This document shows, piece after piece, positions 9,154 to 16,999 of a stretch of 64,000 nt of DNA. The position numbers and the translations under genes were made by a program. A model generated the notes under the pieces. The model searched no databases. It had not been told where the DNA came from and saw only the letters and a program-made list of their open reading frames with translations. The stretch spans positions 2,542,001 to 2,606,000 of the forward strand of contig NZ_JAUSVA010000002.1 in the NCBI RefSeq assembly GCF_030813695.1. Direction: 5' to 3'. Position 1 is the first letter of the stretch, and each line of letters opens with the position of its first letter. This stretch comes from Kitasatospora herbaricolor (GTDB lineage: Bacteria > Actinomycetota > Actinomycetes > Streptomycetales > Streptomycetaceae).

Positions 9154-10332
9154 TCAGGCGGTGACGAGGGACAGGCCGTAGACCGAGAGGATCTCGTTCA
9201 CCGGCTGGAACCAGGTCTGCCCGCCGCTGCTGCAGTTGCCCCAGCCGCCGGAGGTCACGCCCTGCGCCTGGTCCCCGGTGATGAAGGAGCCGCCGGAGTC
9301 GCCCGGCTCGGCGCAGACGCTGGTCCGGGTCACCTGGTAGACCGCGCCCTGGCTGTAGTTGACGGTCTCGTTGAGGCCCTGCACCGTGCCGCAGTGCCAG
9401 TGGGTGGTGGAGCCGGAGCGGCAGACCGAGGAGCCGACCGGCGCCTGCCAGGACCCGCGGACCAGCACGTCGCTGACGGTGCCCCAGCCGAGGACCACCG
9501 GGACGGTCCACCAGCCGTTGCCGATCCGGATGAACGAGTAGTCGTTGCCCGGGAAGGACGAGCCGGCGAACGAGCCCATCGCCGACCCGTCCCAGCCGAC
9601 CACGCTGCTCCCCGCGCCGCCGCAGTGCCCGGCGCTGACGAAGCCGCCCTGTACCGCGAACCCGATCGAGCACCGGGTGTTGCCGTTGATGTAGTACGGG
9701 TCCCCGCCGACCACGCCGGCCGACAGGGTGCGCGGCGTCCGGTCGACGCTCTGCTCCTCGACCGTCACCGGGCCGGCCTGTTCCGCGGCGGCGACGAAGG
9801 CCGCCACCCGGGCGTCCTGCCGGGCGCCGGGGGCGAGTTCGACCACCACGCTGTTGCGCCGCGGGTCGACCCGCCAACTGCTCACCCCCGCCGGGGCTGC
9901 GGCGGCCCGGGAGCGGGTGTCGATGGCGGCCTTCGCGCTGTCGAGCTCCTGCTGCGAGTGCCGGACGACCACCGTCTCGGCCCCCGCCGCCCGGAGCGCG
10001 GTGCTCCGCGCGGCGTCGGTGACGGCGACCACCAGGGTCTCCCGGTCGGCGTCGTACCAGGAGCCGCCGAAGGCCTGGCCGGCGAGCTGCTCGGCCCGGG
10101 GTGCCAGCCGGGCCGCGAGGTCCTCCCGGGCCAGCCGGCGGGCGGCCTGACCCTCGGTGAGGCCGAGGTCGCGCCGGAGCGCGTCGGTGAGCCCCGGCGA
10201 CAGCGGCCGGGCCGTGCCGGTGGCGGAGGTTTCGCCCGTACGGTCGGCGGCCGCGGCGGCCGAGGCGCCGAGGCCGAGCGTGGACAGGGTCATGAGGGTG
10301 GCCATGGCCACCCTGGCAAGGGTGTTTCGCAC
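9154..10332 (-). CDS. Secreted S1-family serine protease (streptogrisin/alpha-lytic type)
   Basis: Extracellular chymotrypsin-fold endopeptidase made as a 392-residue preproenzyme. A Sec signal peptide spans residues 1 to about 29 (MRNTLARVAMATLMTLSTLG, then AAAAA). A pro-region (about 45-205) with the alpha-lytic-protease propeptide pattern acts as a folding chaperone. The mature domain starts near VVGGDPYYI (about 207). The catalytic triad is H236 (SAGHC), D264 (GNDYS) and S346 (GDSGGS). Six cysteines pair in the usual streptogrisin way. Mature size and absence of a chitin-binding tail resemble streptogrisins A, B and D more than C. The gene is monocistronic. Its upstream region carries a 14-bp CGCT palindrome and a DasR-like site, so carbon or chitin signals may control it. 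Confidence 0.92.
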   Translation of the reverse strand: MRNTLARVAMATLMTLSTLGLGASAAAAADRTGETSATGTARPLSPGLTDALRRDLGLTEGQAARRLAREDLAARLAPRAEQLAGQAFGGSWYDADRETLVVAVTDAARSTALRAAGAETVVVRHSQQELDSAKAAIDTRSRAAAAPAGVSSWRVDPRRNSVVVELAPGARQDARVAAFVAAAEQAGPVTVEEQSVDRTPRTLSAGVVGGDPYYINGNTRCSIGFAVQGGFVSAGHCGGAGSSVVGWDGSAMGSFAGSSFPGNDYSFIRIGNGWWTVPVVLGWGTVSDVLVRGSWQAPVGSSVCRSGSTTHWHCGTVQGLNETVNYSQGAVYQVTRTSVCAEPGDSGGSFITGDQAQGVTSGGWGNCSSGGQTWFQPVNEILSVYGLSLVTA

Positions 10333-10378
10333 CGCTGATCTCCTCTGATCCGTGGCGGGTGGGGCCTGCCTTACGGGG

Positions 10379-10392
10379 AGAGAGCGCTCTCT
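10379..10392. promoter_or_regulatory. LacI-type operator candidate upstream of the protease gene
   Basis: AGAGAGCGCTCTCT is a perfect 14-bp palindrome centred on GCGC, 47 bp before the protease start codon. The central AGCGCT is typical of LacI/GalR-family operators in Streptomyces (CebR sites read TGGGAGCGCTCCCA). A weaker related sequence, GGAAAGCGCTCCC, lies at 10531-10543 nearer the divergent DUF2252 gene. Confidence 0.5.
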
Positions 10393-10397
10393 GCACT

Positions 10398-10413
10398 ACG
10401 GGTCTAGACCGCG
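10398..10413. promoter_or_regulatory. DasR (dre)-like site upstream of the protease gene
   Basis: ACGGGTCTAGACCGCG contains the perfect 10-bp palindrome GGTCTAGACC. It matches 13 of 16 positions of the DasR responsive element ACTGGTCTAGACCACT. DasR is the GntR-family regulator that senses N-acetylglucosamine-derived phosphosugars. The site is 66 bp upstream of the protease start and six bases from the CGCT palindrome. Confidence 0.45.
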
Positions 10414-10683
10414 CCGGTCAGCTTTACATCGTTGAATGTCCGCGTCAACCACGCCAACCGAACTGGTCCGCACGAAATCTGACACTCCATCTGCCAAAGA
10501 AGGGTCAGGCCGGTGGCTGCCGCAGTATCCGGAAAGCGCTCCCAAGCCGGCCGTGCGACGGCCCGCGGGCGGCCCCCGTCCGATGCGTCCCCCGCGGGGC
10601 CGGACCGGTAGTCTCCGGATTGGCCACGGCCGCCCGCCTCGTCCCCGCGCGGGGACTGCCACGCGTCACAGAAGGACACCTCC

Positions 10684-12021
10684 ATGCCCGACCAGCTCAC
10701 CGCCGCCCACCGCGAACCCGAGCGCGCCGAGACCATCCTGCGGGTCTTCGAAGCCGCCTTCGGCGAGCTGCTCGCCCAGGACCCGGCCGCCTTCCGGGTC
10801 AAGTTCCGCAAGATGGCCGCCTCCGCCTTCGCCTTCTACCGCGGCACCGCCGGCCTCTACTACGCCGACCTCACCACCGCCCCCTACGACGGCTACGGCG
10901 CCGCCTTCCTCGACGAGCGCACCAGCCGGGTCTGGATCCACGGCGACCTGCACGCCGAGAACTTCGGCAGCTACCTCAACTCCGAGGGCCGGCTGGTCTT
11001 CAACGTCAACGACTTCGACGAGGCGTACGTCGGCGCCTTCACCTGGGACGTCCAGCGACTGGCCGCCAGCCTCGCGCTGATCGGGTACGCCAAGGCGCTC
11101 TCCGACGACACCATCACCGAACTCGTCCGCACCTTCGCCGCCGCCTACCGCGGCCGGATCGCCGCCCTGGTCCGGGGCGGCGGGAGCACCTCCGTCACCC
11201 TGGACACCGCCACCGGCCCGATCCTGGAGACGCTGCGCCGGGCCCGCCTGCAGACCCGGGTCGCACTGCTGGACTCCGAGACCGTCATCGACGACTACGA
11301 CCGCCGGTTCCGCAAGGGCGGCGGCGCGTTCGAACTGGACGAGGCCACCAAGGCCGAGGTACTCACCGCCTTCGAGGCCTACCTCACCACCCTGCCGCCG
11401 GCCACCCGCACCCGCCCGGACGCGCTGCGGGTCAAGGACGTCGTCGGCCGCCGCGGCATCGGCATCGGCAGCGCCGGACTGCCCTCGTACAACCTGCTGC
11501 TGGAGGGCCACACCGACGCCCTGGAGAACGACGTCATCATCTACATGAAGCAGGGCCAGACCCCGGCCGTCTCCCGGCACGTCACCGACCAGGGGATCCG
11601 CGACTACTTCGAGCACGAGGGCCACCGCACGGTCATCTCCCAGCGCGCCCTGCAGGCGCACAGCGACCCGTGGCTCGGCTACGCCTCGCTGCGCGGCCAG
11701 GGCCAACTGGTCGCCGAGGTCTCCCCGTACGCCACCGACCTCGACTGGACCGACCTCAACGAGCAGGCCGACCTCCACTCGGTGACCGACTACCTCGGCC
11801 GGGCCACCGCCACCATGCACGCCGCCGCCGACGAGTCCTCCAGCGGCCACACCCTGGTGCCGTTCTCCACCGAGCACGCCATCGACGCCGCCATCGGCAA
11901 GGACGAGGAGGGCTTCACCACCATGCTGGTCGACTTCGCCCACGCCTACGGCGCCCGGGCCCGGCAGGACCACCAGATCTTCGTCGACCTGTTCCGCAAC
12001 GGCCGCATCCCCGGCCTGTAA
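10684..12021 (+). CDS. DUF2252 family protein (kinase-like fold)
   Basis: Soluble 445-residue protein of the DUF2252 family, which resembles aminoglycoside-phosphotransferase and protein-kinase-like enzymes; its reaction is unknown. The signature HGDLHAENFG is at 86-95, and the acidic motif NDFDEA at 109-114 is the probable metal/ATP site. A second conserved block, DVVGRRGIGIGSAG followed by YNLLLEGH, lies in the middle. The end (HAYGARARQDHQIF) is also typical. The ATG at 10684 follows AGAAGGAC at a good distance. It is divergent from the secreted protease across 351 bp and convergent with the HEAT-like gene, only 17 bp away. Confidence 0.85.
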   Translation: MPDQLTAAHREPERAETILRVFEAAFGELLAQDPAAFRVKFRKMAASAFAFYRGTAGLYYADLTTAPYDGYGAAFLDERTSRVWIHGDLHAENFGSYLNSEGRLVFNVNDFDEAYVGAFTWDVQRLAASLALIGYAKALSDDTITELVRTFAAAYRGRIAALVRGGGSTSVTLDTATGPILETLRRARLQTRVALLDSETVIDDYDRRFRKGGGAFELDEATKAEVLTAFEAYLTTLPPATRTRPDALRVKDVVGRRGIGIGSAGLPSYNLLLEGHTDALENDVIIYMKQGQTPAVSRHVTDQGIRDYFEHEGHRTVISQRALQAHSDPWLGYASLRGQGQLVAEVSPYATDLDWTDLNEQADLHSVTDYLGRATATMHAAADESSSGHTLVPFSTEHAIDAAIGKDEEGFTTMLVDFAHAYGARARQDHQIFVDLFRNGRIPGL

Positions 12022-12038
12022 CACCCTTCGCCGGTACG

Positions 12039-13295
12039 TCAGTTCAGGGCCGCCACCCGCTCCGCGGCGGCGGCCCTGACCGTCGGGTCCTCGATCGGGT
12101 CGTCCCGCAGGCGGGCCAGCCGCTCGCGGACCAGCGGGCCGTCAGGTGCCGAGGCGACCGCCAGCAGGCGGACGTCGGCCTCGCAGTCCCACAGCGACTG
12201 CACGTAGACCTGGTCGAGCCCGGACGGGTCGATCGCCGCCAGCGCCGTCAGGTACGAGGCCCGCTCGTAGCTGTGCGGACTGCGCAGCCAGAGCAGGCGC
12301 AGGAGCGGCACGGCCTCGACCGCCGCCGGGCCGAACCTGGCCAGGGCGAGTGCGAGGTCCTTGTAGCCGCACCACCCGCGGCGGGCCCGCAGGGCCTGGA
12401 ACTCGGCGAGCAGCACAGGCAGGTCCTGGAGCTCGCCGTGGGCGGTCAGCACGTCCAGCGCCAGCAGGGCGAGCCACGGCTCCGCCGAGCCGGCCCACTC
12501 CCGCGCGGCCGGGAGCGCCGTGGCACCGAGCAGTCGTACCGCGCCGCGCAGCCCGGAGATCTCCCGACCGTTCCTGGCCCCGAGCGAGGGGACCAGCGCC
12601 AGCAGCGGTGCGAGGGAGCCGGGGGACGGCCGCGGCGAACGGCGGGAGAGGCTCCACAGGGCGTCGCTCCGGTCGCCCTCGGGCGTACCCGGGGCCGCGA
12701 TCAGCGCGAGCAGCCGCCCGGTGTCCAGCCCGGCGAGGGCGTCAGGCCTGCGTCCGACGGCAGGCGGTGCGACCAGGCCGAGCCGGTCCCGCCACCGCAG
12801 CCAGGGCTCGTGCCACAAGAACTCCGGCTCCCTGCCCACGAGTCGGGCCCGAACCGGCTCCAGCAGGTCGTCCCAGTCCGCCACCGGCCAACTCCCGGCG
12901 ACGGACTCCAGGACAGACATCCAGCGCTCGCCGTCCCGGATGTACGCCCGGAGCGCCTCCCGCGCCTCGGCCGAACCCGCCAGGGCGAGCAGCCCGAGGA
13001 CCTCGGATGCGCTCCCGTGCCCGACCTCGCCGCCCTCCAGCAGGGCGATGACCGGTGCCAGCGGCAGCCCCAAGTCCCCTACCAGGCGGGCCAGACAGCG
13101 ATGGCGCTCGTCGACATTGGTGTCCCAGCGGCAGTCCCGCCGGATGCACGCGAGGACCAGCCGGGGCGCCTGCGGATCACCGACTGCCAGGAGAGCGCCG
13201 AGGCCCCGGCCGCGTTGCAGCAGCCCCTCCAGGGTGGTGACCGGCTCGTAGGTCCAGTCCTCATCGTCCTCGCCACCACCGCCGCCGCCACTCAC
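12039..13295 (-). CDS. HEAT-like repeat protein of unknown function
   Basis: A 418-residue soluble protein, almost all alpha-helical. It is rich in Leu, Ala and Arg, with repeating helix pairs such as GHGSASEVLGLLALAGSAEA, GSAEPWLALLALDVLTAHGE and YLTALAAIDPSGLDQVY. These look like degenerate HEAT/armadillo repeats, which usually bind other proteins. The first 12 residues are Gly/Asp/Glu-rich. The GTG start at 13295 is three bases from the stop codon of the upstream GNAT gene, so the two are translationally coupled. I recognise no catalytic motif, and the partner is unknown. Confidence 0.7.
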   Translation of the reverse strand: MSGGGGGGEDDEDWTYEPVTTLEGLLQRGRGLGALLAVGDPQAPRLVLACIRRDCRWDTNVDERHRCLARLVGDLGLPLAPVIALLEGGEVGHGSASEVLGLLALAGSAEAREALRAYIRDGERWMSVLESVAGSWPVADWDDLLEPVRARLVGREPEFLWHEPWLRWRDRLGLVAPPAVGRRPDALAGLDTGRLLALIAAPGTPEGDRSDALWSLSRRSPRPSPGSLAPLLALVPSLGARNGREISGLRGAVRLLGATALPAAREWAGSAEPWLALLALDVLTAHGELQDLPVLLAEFQALRARRGWCGYKDLALALARFGPAAVEAVPLLRLLWLRSPHSYERASYLTALAAIDPSGLDQVYVQSLWDCEADVRLLAVASAPDGPLVRERLARLRDDPIEDPTVRAAAAERVAALN

Positions 13296-13298
13296 CGG

Positions 13299-13943
13299 TC
13301 AGGCCTCCGGGTCGCGCAGGCCGACGCAGTCGAGCGCCCAGAAGGGCTCCGAGTACACGAAGGTGCCCGTCATCCAGGGCTCGTGGGCGGACAACCGGGC
13401 CACCTGGAAGGCCGGTCCGGGGATCCGCAGGGACGGGGAGCGGAAGCCCGCCGGGGTGGCCGGCTCGAATCCGCGGGTGCGGTACCAGCGGGGGTCGCCC
13501 TCCAGGAAGACCAGGGGCGCGCCCGCCTCCTCGGCCGCCGCGAGGGCGTGCCGGACCAGCCGGGTCCCGATGCCCCGGCCCTGGTGCTCCGGGAGCACGC
13601 CGAGCGGCGAGAGGCTGAGCACGTCCACGATCCGGCGCGGGGCGTCCAGCCGGCAGCCGCTGAGCAGGACGTGGCCGACCACCGCGCCGTCCAGTGCGGC
13701 GACGAAGGACAGCGGCGCCGACCCGGCCCTCGCCCCGCGGAGCTCCGCCACCAGCCGGGACACCCGGCCGTCGTCGCCGAAGGCGCGGGTGTGCAGGGCG
13801 TGCACCCCGGGGTGGTCGGCAGCGCTCTCCGGCCGGATCTCCACCCGACCGCCGAATGGGTGTCCGGGAGTCGCCGCAGGGGTGACGGCGGTCGCGACGG
13901 GGGTGCTTCCGGGGCGCGCGGGCGGCGGGGGTTCAGAGGTCAT
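13299..13943 (-). CDS. GNAT-family N-acetyltransferase
   Basis: A 214-residue acetyl-CoA-dependent transferase. The N-terminal 35 residues are Pro/Thr-rich. The GNAT core starts at VEIRPESAADHPGVHALHTRAF. The acetyl-CoA loop is LPEHQGRGIGTRLVRHAL (motif Q-G-R-G-I-G), followed by APLVFLEGDPRWYRTRGFEPA. This order matches YhbS-type acetyltransferases, whose substrates are mostly unknown. I start at ATG 13943 and not at the in-frame 14102, since the extra 53 residues are Arg/Cys-rich non-coding-like sequence. It heads a two-gene operon with the HEAT-like gene. Confidence 0.85.
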   Translation of the reverse strand: MTSEPPPPARPGSTPVATAVTPAATPGHPFGGRVEIRPESAADHPGVHALHTRAFGDDGRVSRLVAELRGARAGSAPLSFVAALDGAVVGHVLLSGCRLDAPRRIVDVLSLSPLGVLPEHQGRGIGTRLVRHALAAAEEAGAPLVFLEGDPRWYRTRGFEPATPAGFRSPSLRIPGPAFQVARLSAHEPWMTGTFVYSEPFWALDCVGLRDPEA

Positions 13944-14112
13944 GCGCGTGAGGCTATGCCCCGACCGGCCCGCGGGGCGCGGGGATTTCCGCCCGCCGGC
14001 GCGTCGCCGGGGGCCTGCGCCGGGGCCCGGCGGCCCAGTCGTATTCCCCCGGGGATCCGGGCACGCTAGCCTCGACCGACACGCTGAACATGGGCACCGC
14101 AAGGGGGACTTC

Positions 14113-14865
14113 GTGACGTTCGACCCTTACCGAACACCGCCGGCCGACGGGCGCCCGGGGGTGCCACCCGTCCGCCGCGGCCCCGACGGGTCCCTGATCA
14201 CCATCGGCCTGCTGTCGGTGCTGGCACTGCTGAGCGAACTGGGGATCCTCGCCTACGACATCGGCCAGCAGGGCTTGGGCTACCTGCCGACCGCGCTGGG
14301 CCTCAGCTTCGACCACTACGTGCAGGAGGCACCGGTCGGCTTCTTCGGCTACGACTCCGCGCTGTCGGTCGCGCTGATCGTGCTGGCCGTCGCGGCGTTC
14401 AGCGGCCGGCGGTGGGTGCGCCCGGCGGCCGTGGTGCTGTTCGCCGTGGACGGGTACTCGGCCGGGGCCTTCCTGATCTACGAGCTGACCAACGAGTTCA
14501 CCGCCGGGCGGTTCGCCCAGCCGACGTCCTCCCTGCTGCTGAACCTGACCCGGGTGCTGGCCGTGGTGCTGGCGCTCGCCGTCGCCGTCGTGGTGCTCGC
14601 CACCCGCTCCCGCGGTGCGGCCCCCGGCGCGGCCGGGCCGCAGCAGAACCCGTACCTCGGGTACCCGCAGGCGGCGCCGTTCCCGGCCCGATCCGGTGGC
14701 CCCGGGGAGCAGTTCGGCTCCGCCCCGGCCTACGCCCCGGCCCAGTCGTTCACGGCTCCCCCGCCGTACACGCCGGCCCCGCCCTTCCCCGCCGCGCAGC
14801 CGTACACGCCTGCCCCGCCCGCCGCGCCGCCCGCCGGCCCGCCGGAGGACCGCCCCCAGGGCTGA
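14113..14865 (+). CDS. Membrane protein with Pro-rich cytosolic tail
   Basis: A 250-residue integral membrane protein. About four hydrophobic segments lie between residues 25 and 165, including ITIGLLSVLALLSELGILAY, ALSVALIVLAVAAF, VVLFAVDGYSAGAFLIYELT and VLAVVLALAVAVVVLA. The last 80 residues are Pro/Ala/Tyr-rich (YTPAPP, PYLGYPQ), like the tail of the RDD protein at 4373. I start at GTG 14113, with AAGGGGG five bases upstream; the frame is open much further but shows no coding character there. No family recognised. It ends at a bidirectional terminator. Confidence 0.7.
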   Translation: MTFDPYRTPPADGRPGVPPVRRGPDGSLITIGLLSVLALLSELGILAYDIGQQGLGYLPTALGLSFDHYVQEAPVGFFGYDSALSVALIVLAVAAFSGRRWVRPAAVVLFAVDGYSAGAFLIYELTNEFTAGRFAQPTSSLLLNLTRVLAVVLALAVAVVVLATRSRGAAPGAAGPQQNPYLGYPQAAPFPARSGGPGEQFGSAPAYAPAQSFTAPPPYTPAPPFPAAQPYTPAPPAAPPAGPPEDRPQG

Positions 14866-14874
14866 CCGGGCGAA

Positions 14875-14904
14875 GGGTCACGGCGGGGCAGCCCGGCGTG
14901 ACCC
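14875..14904. terminator. Bidirectional terminator
   Basis: GGGTCACGGCGGG (14875-14887) pairs with CCCGGCGTGACCC (14892-14904) with one mismatch and a 4-nt loop. It lies between a rightward and a leftward gene and can end both. Confidence 0.65.
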
Positions 14905-14917
14905 GTCCGGGCCGCCC

Positions 14918-15328
14918 TCAGTCCTTGAGCTGGGTGAAGCGGATGCGGTTGCCGAACGGGTCGCGCAGGCCGCAGTCGATCCCGTACGGGCGCTCGGTGG
15001 GCTCCTCGGTGAACTCGACGCCCAGGCCCAGCAGGGTCTCGTACGTCTTGCGGCAGTCCTCCGTGGTGAAGATCAGCCAGCCGCCGGTCGCACCCTTGGT
15101 GACCAGCTCCCGGACCTGCTCGGCGGTCTCCTCGGACATCGCCGGGGCGCCCGGCCGCTCCAGCAGGATCTGGCGCTCCGGGTGGCCCGGGACGCTGACC
15201 GCGAGCCAGCGCATGAAGCCCATGTCGACGTCGGCGGCGACCTCCAGGCCGAGCTTGCCGACGTAGAAGTCGAGGGCCTCGTCCTGGTCGAGAACGAAAA
15301 TCTGCGAGTGCGTGATGGCGTTGAACAT
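14918..15328 (-). CDS. VOC (glyoxalase/bleomycin-resistance fold) protein
   Basis: A 136-residue vicinal-oxygen-chelate protein. The first beta-alpha-beta-beta-beta module starts at MFNAITHSQIFVLDQDEALDFYV. The second starts near GGWLIFTTEDCRKTYETLLGLGVE and ends with the family signature GIDCGLRDPFGNRIRFTQ. Known members include glyoxalases, dioxygenases and antibiotic-binding proteins; the substrate here is unknown. The divergent-looking AraC gene just upstream is in the same direction (101 bp gap), and such AraC/VOC pairs are common in actinomycetes, so the regulator probably controls this gene. Confidence 0.85.
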   Translation of the reverse strand: MFNAITHSQIFVLDQDEALDFYVGKLGLEVAADVDMGFMRWLAVSVPGHPERQILLERPGAPAMSEETAEQVRELVTKGATGGWLIFTTEDCRKTYETLLGLGVEFTEEPTERPYGIDCGLRDPFGNRIRFTQLKD

Positions 15329-15429
15329 GTGCTCAACGCTACTGGCCGGGCCCGGCGAAAACTTATCCGAAACCGCTCGGCCGGCGACCGCTCGTCGGGC
15401 GGTTGCGGCCTGTCGCCCGCGGCGGCCGG

Positions 15430-15822
15430 TCAGGTGCTCGGGCGGGTCCAGGCCATGGTGAAGCAGGTCGGCACGACGGTGGCCGCCGCCTCCTTCCGGT
15501 AGGTCCTCGGCGACCGGCCGACGATGTCGTGGAAGGTCCGGCTGAAGGTCCCCGGGCTGCCGAAGCCCACCTCGAAGCAGATCTCCGTCACGCTGCGCCC
15601 GCTCTCCCGCAGCAGGAACATCGCCCGCTCGACCCGGCGGCGCTGCAGGTAGCGGTGGGGCGTCTCGCCGAAGGTGGCCCGGAAGGTCCGCGAGAAGTGC
15701 GCCTCGGAGACATGGGCGATCCGCGCCAGGGCGGGGACGTCCAGCGGCTGGGCGTAGGCGCGGTCCATCGCGTCCCGGGCCCGCAGCATCAGGCGGTTGG
15801 TCTCTTCGGCGGCGCGGCTCAC
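15430..15822 (-). CDS. AraC-family helix-turn-helix regulator (short form)
   Basis: A 130-residue protein that is little more than the AraC DNA-binding domain. The first helix-turn-helix is LDVPALARIAHVSEAHFSRTFRATFG. The second is the RSVTEICFEVGFGSPGTFSRTFHDIVGRSPRTYR block, the classic AraC signature. No ligand-binding domain is present, so it may respond to its amount or to a partner, perhaps the VOC protein encoded downstream. GTG start at 15822. Confidence 0.88.
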   Translation of the reverse strand: MSRAAEETNRLMLRARDAMDRAYAQPLDVPALARIAHVSEAHFSRTFRATFGETPHRYLQRRRVERAMFLLRESGRSVTEICFEVGFGSPGTFSRTFHDIVGRSPRTYRKEAAATVVPTCFTMAWTRPST

Positions 15823-15929
15823 CCCGCCATCAGACCACGGTCCGCGTCGTCCGGGCCATGTCCGTCCGGCGCAGGTCCGGCACGTCCCGGCCCCGTCCCC
15901 GCTCTCGTACTCGCCCGGGATCCGCGCCC

Positions 15930-15956
15930 TGTCACATCCGTCCGGGCCCCGGCGTC
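15930..15956 (+). promoter_or_regulatory. ECF41-type promoter of the sigma factor gene
   Basis: TGTCACA at 15930-15936 and CGTC at 15953-15956 are separated by 16 bases, 40 bp before the start codon. This is the promoter pattern described for ECF41 sigma factors, which transcribe their own genes. Sequence and position fit autoregulation. Confidence 0.7.
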
Positions 15957-15996
15957 AGTGCGGTGACGGCACACGGACGACGGGAGACCCGCGGCG

Positions 15997-16932
15997 ATGG
16001 ACGACGACGAATTCCTGGCACTGCGCTTCGAGGAGCACCGCACCCACCTGCGGGCGGTGGCCCACCGGATGCTCGGTTCGCTCAGCGAGGCGGACGACGC
16101 CGTCCAGGAGGCCTGGCTGCGGCTCGGCCGGGCCGGTGCCGGCGGGGTCGACAACCTGGGCGGCTGGCTCACCACGGTGGTCGGGCGGGTCTGCCTGGAC
16201 ATGCTGCGCTCGCGCCGGTCGCGGCGGGAGGATCCGCTGGACGTCCGCCTGCCCGACCCGATCGTCGGCGGCCCGGAGGGGACCGACCCCGAGCAGCAGG
16301 CACTGCTCGCGGACTCGGTGGGACTCGCGCTGCTGGTGGTGCTGGAGACGCTGCCGCCCGCCGAGCGGCTGGCGTTCGTGCTGCACGACCTGTTCGCGGT
16401 GCCGTTCGACGAGATCGCCCCGGTCCTGGACCGCTCGCCGGCCGCGGCCCGGCAGCTCGCCAGCCGGGCCCGGCGGCGGGTGCGCGGGGCCGCGCCGCGG
16501 CCGGAGGCCGACCTGTCCCGTCAACGCGAGGTGGTCGACGCCTTCCTCGCCGCCGCCCGGAACGGCGACTTCGAAGCCTTGGTCGCGGTGCTCGACCCGG
16601 ACGTGGTGCTGCGGGCGGACCACGGCGGGACGGCCCCGGCGCAGGCGGGAGCAGGGACGGGCACGGGGACAGGGACGGGCACGGCCGGCGGGTTCAGGCT
16701 GGTCCGGGGCGCGGCGGCGGTGGCCCGCGGGGCGGTGACCTTCTCGCAGGCGGCCCGGTTCGCCCGGCCGGTGCTGGTCAACGGGGCGCCGGGCCTGCTC
16801 ACCGCCCCGCAGGGCGAGCCGTTCTCGGTGATGGGCTTCACCGTCCGGAACGGCCTGATCGTCGGGATCGACGTCCTCGCCGACCCCGAGCGCCTGCGCC
16901 GGCTCGACCTGTCCACGGTGCTCGACGGCTGA
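15997..16932 (+). CDS. ECF41-family RNA polymerase sigma factor (SigJ-type)
   Basis: Extracytoplasmic-function sigma factor of 311 residues with a fused C-terminal SnoaL-like domain that replaces an anti-sigma factor. Sigma region 2 spans about 10-75 (LRAVAHRMLGSLSEADDAVQ, WLTTVVGRVCLDMLRSRR). The linker holds LDVRLPDPIV. Region 4 spans about 108-165 (LPPAERLAFVLHDLFAVPFDEIA). The extension starts near 175. In ECF41 proteins it carries DGGGK and NPDKL motifs that tune activity; here these read DHGGT (208-212) and ADPERL (295-300), both altered. A GT dipeptide run (221-229), coded by a hexanucleotide repeat, lies just after the first. It is preceded by an ECF41 promoter, so autoregulation is likely. 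Confidence 0.9.
   Translation: MDDDEFLALRFEEHRTHLRAVAHRMLGSLSEADDAVQEAWLRLGRAGAGGVDNLGGWLTTVVGRVCLDMLRSRRSRREDPLDVRLPDPIVGGPEGTDPEQQALLADSVGLALLVVLETLPPAERLAFVLHDLFAVPFDEIAPVLDRSPAAARQLASRARRRVRGAAPRPEADLSRQREVVDAFLAAARNGDFEALVAVLDPDVVLRADHGGTAPAQAGAGTGTGTGTGTAGGFRLVRGAAAVARGAVTFSQAARFARPVLVNGAPGLLTAPQGEPFSVMGFTVRNGLIVGIDVLADPERLRRLDLSTVLDG
16644..16685 (+). repeat. Hexanucleotide repeat inside the sigma factor gene
   Basis: About seven degenerate copies of a GGGACG/GGGCAC unit encode alternating Gly-Thr residues 220-229. The 6-nt period keeps the frame when copy number changes. Confidence 0.6.
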
Positions 16933-16954
16933 GCGGCAGCGGGCAGTACGCGGC

Positions 16955-16989
16955 GGGCGGCGGGACCGGCCGTACGGTGCCCGCCGCCC
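16955..16989. terminator. Bidirectional terminator
   Basis: GGGCGGCGGG (16955-16964) pairs perfectly with CCCGCCGCCC (16980-16989), with an inner CCG/CGG pairing. It lies between the convergent sigma factor and hydrolase genes. Confidence 0.6.
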
Positions 16990-16999
16990 ACGCCGTCCC

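Noticed and set aside
10359..14069. 1236-codon + strand frame
   Set aside because: Shifted frame across DUF2252, HEAT-like and GNAT genes; the sequence is Arg/Pro-rich nonsense.
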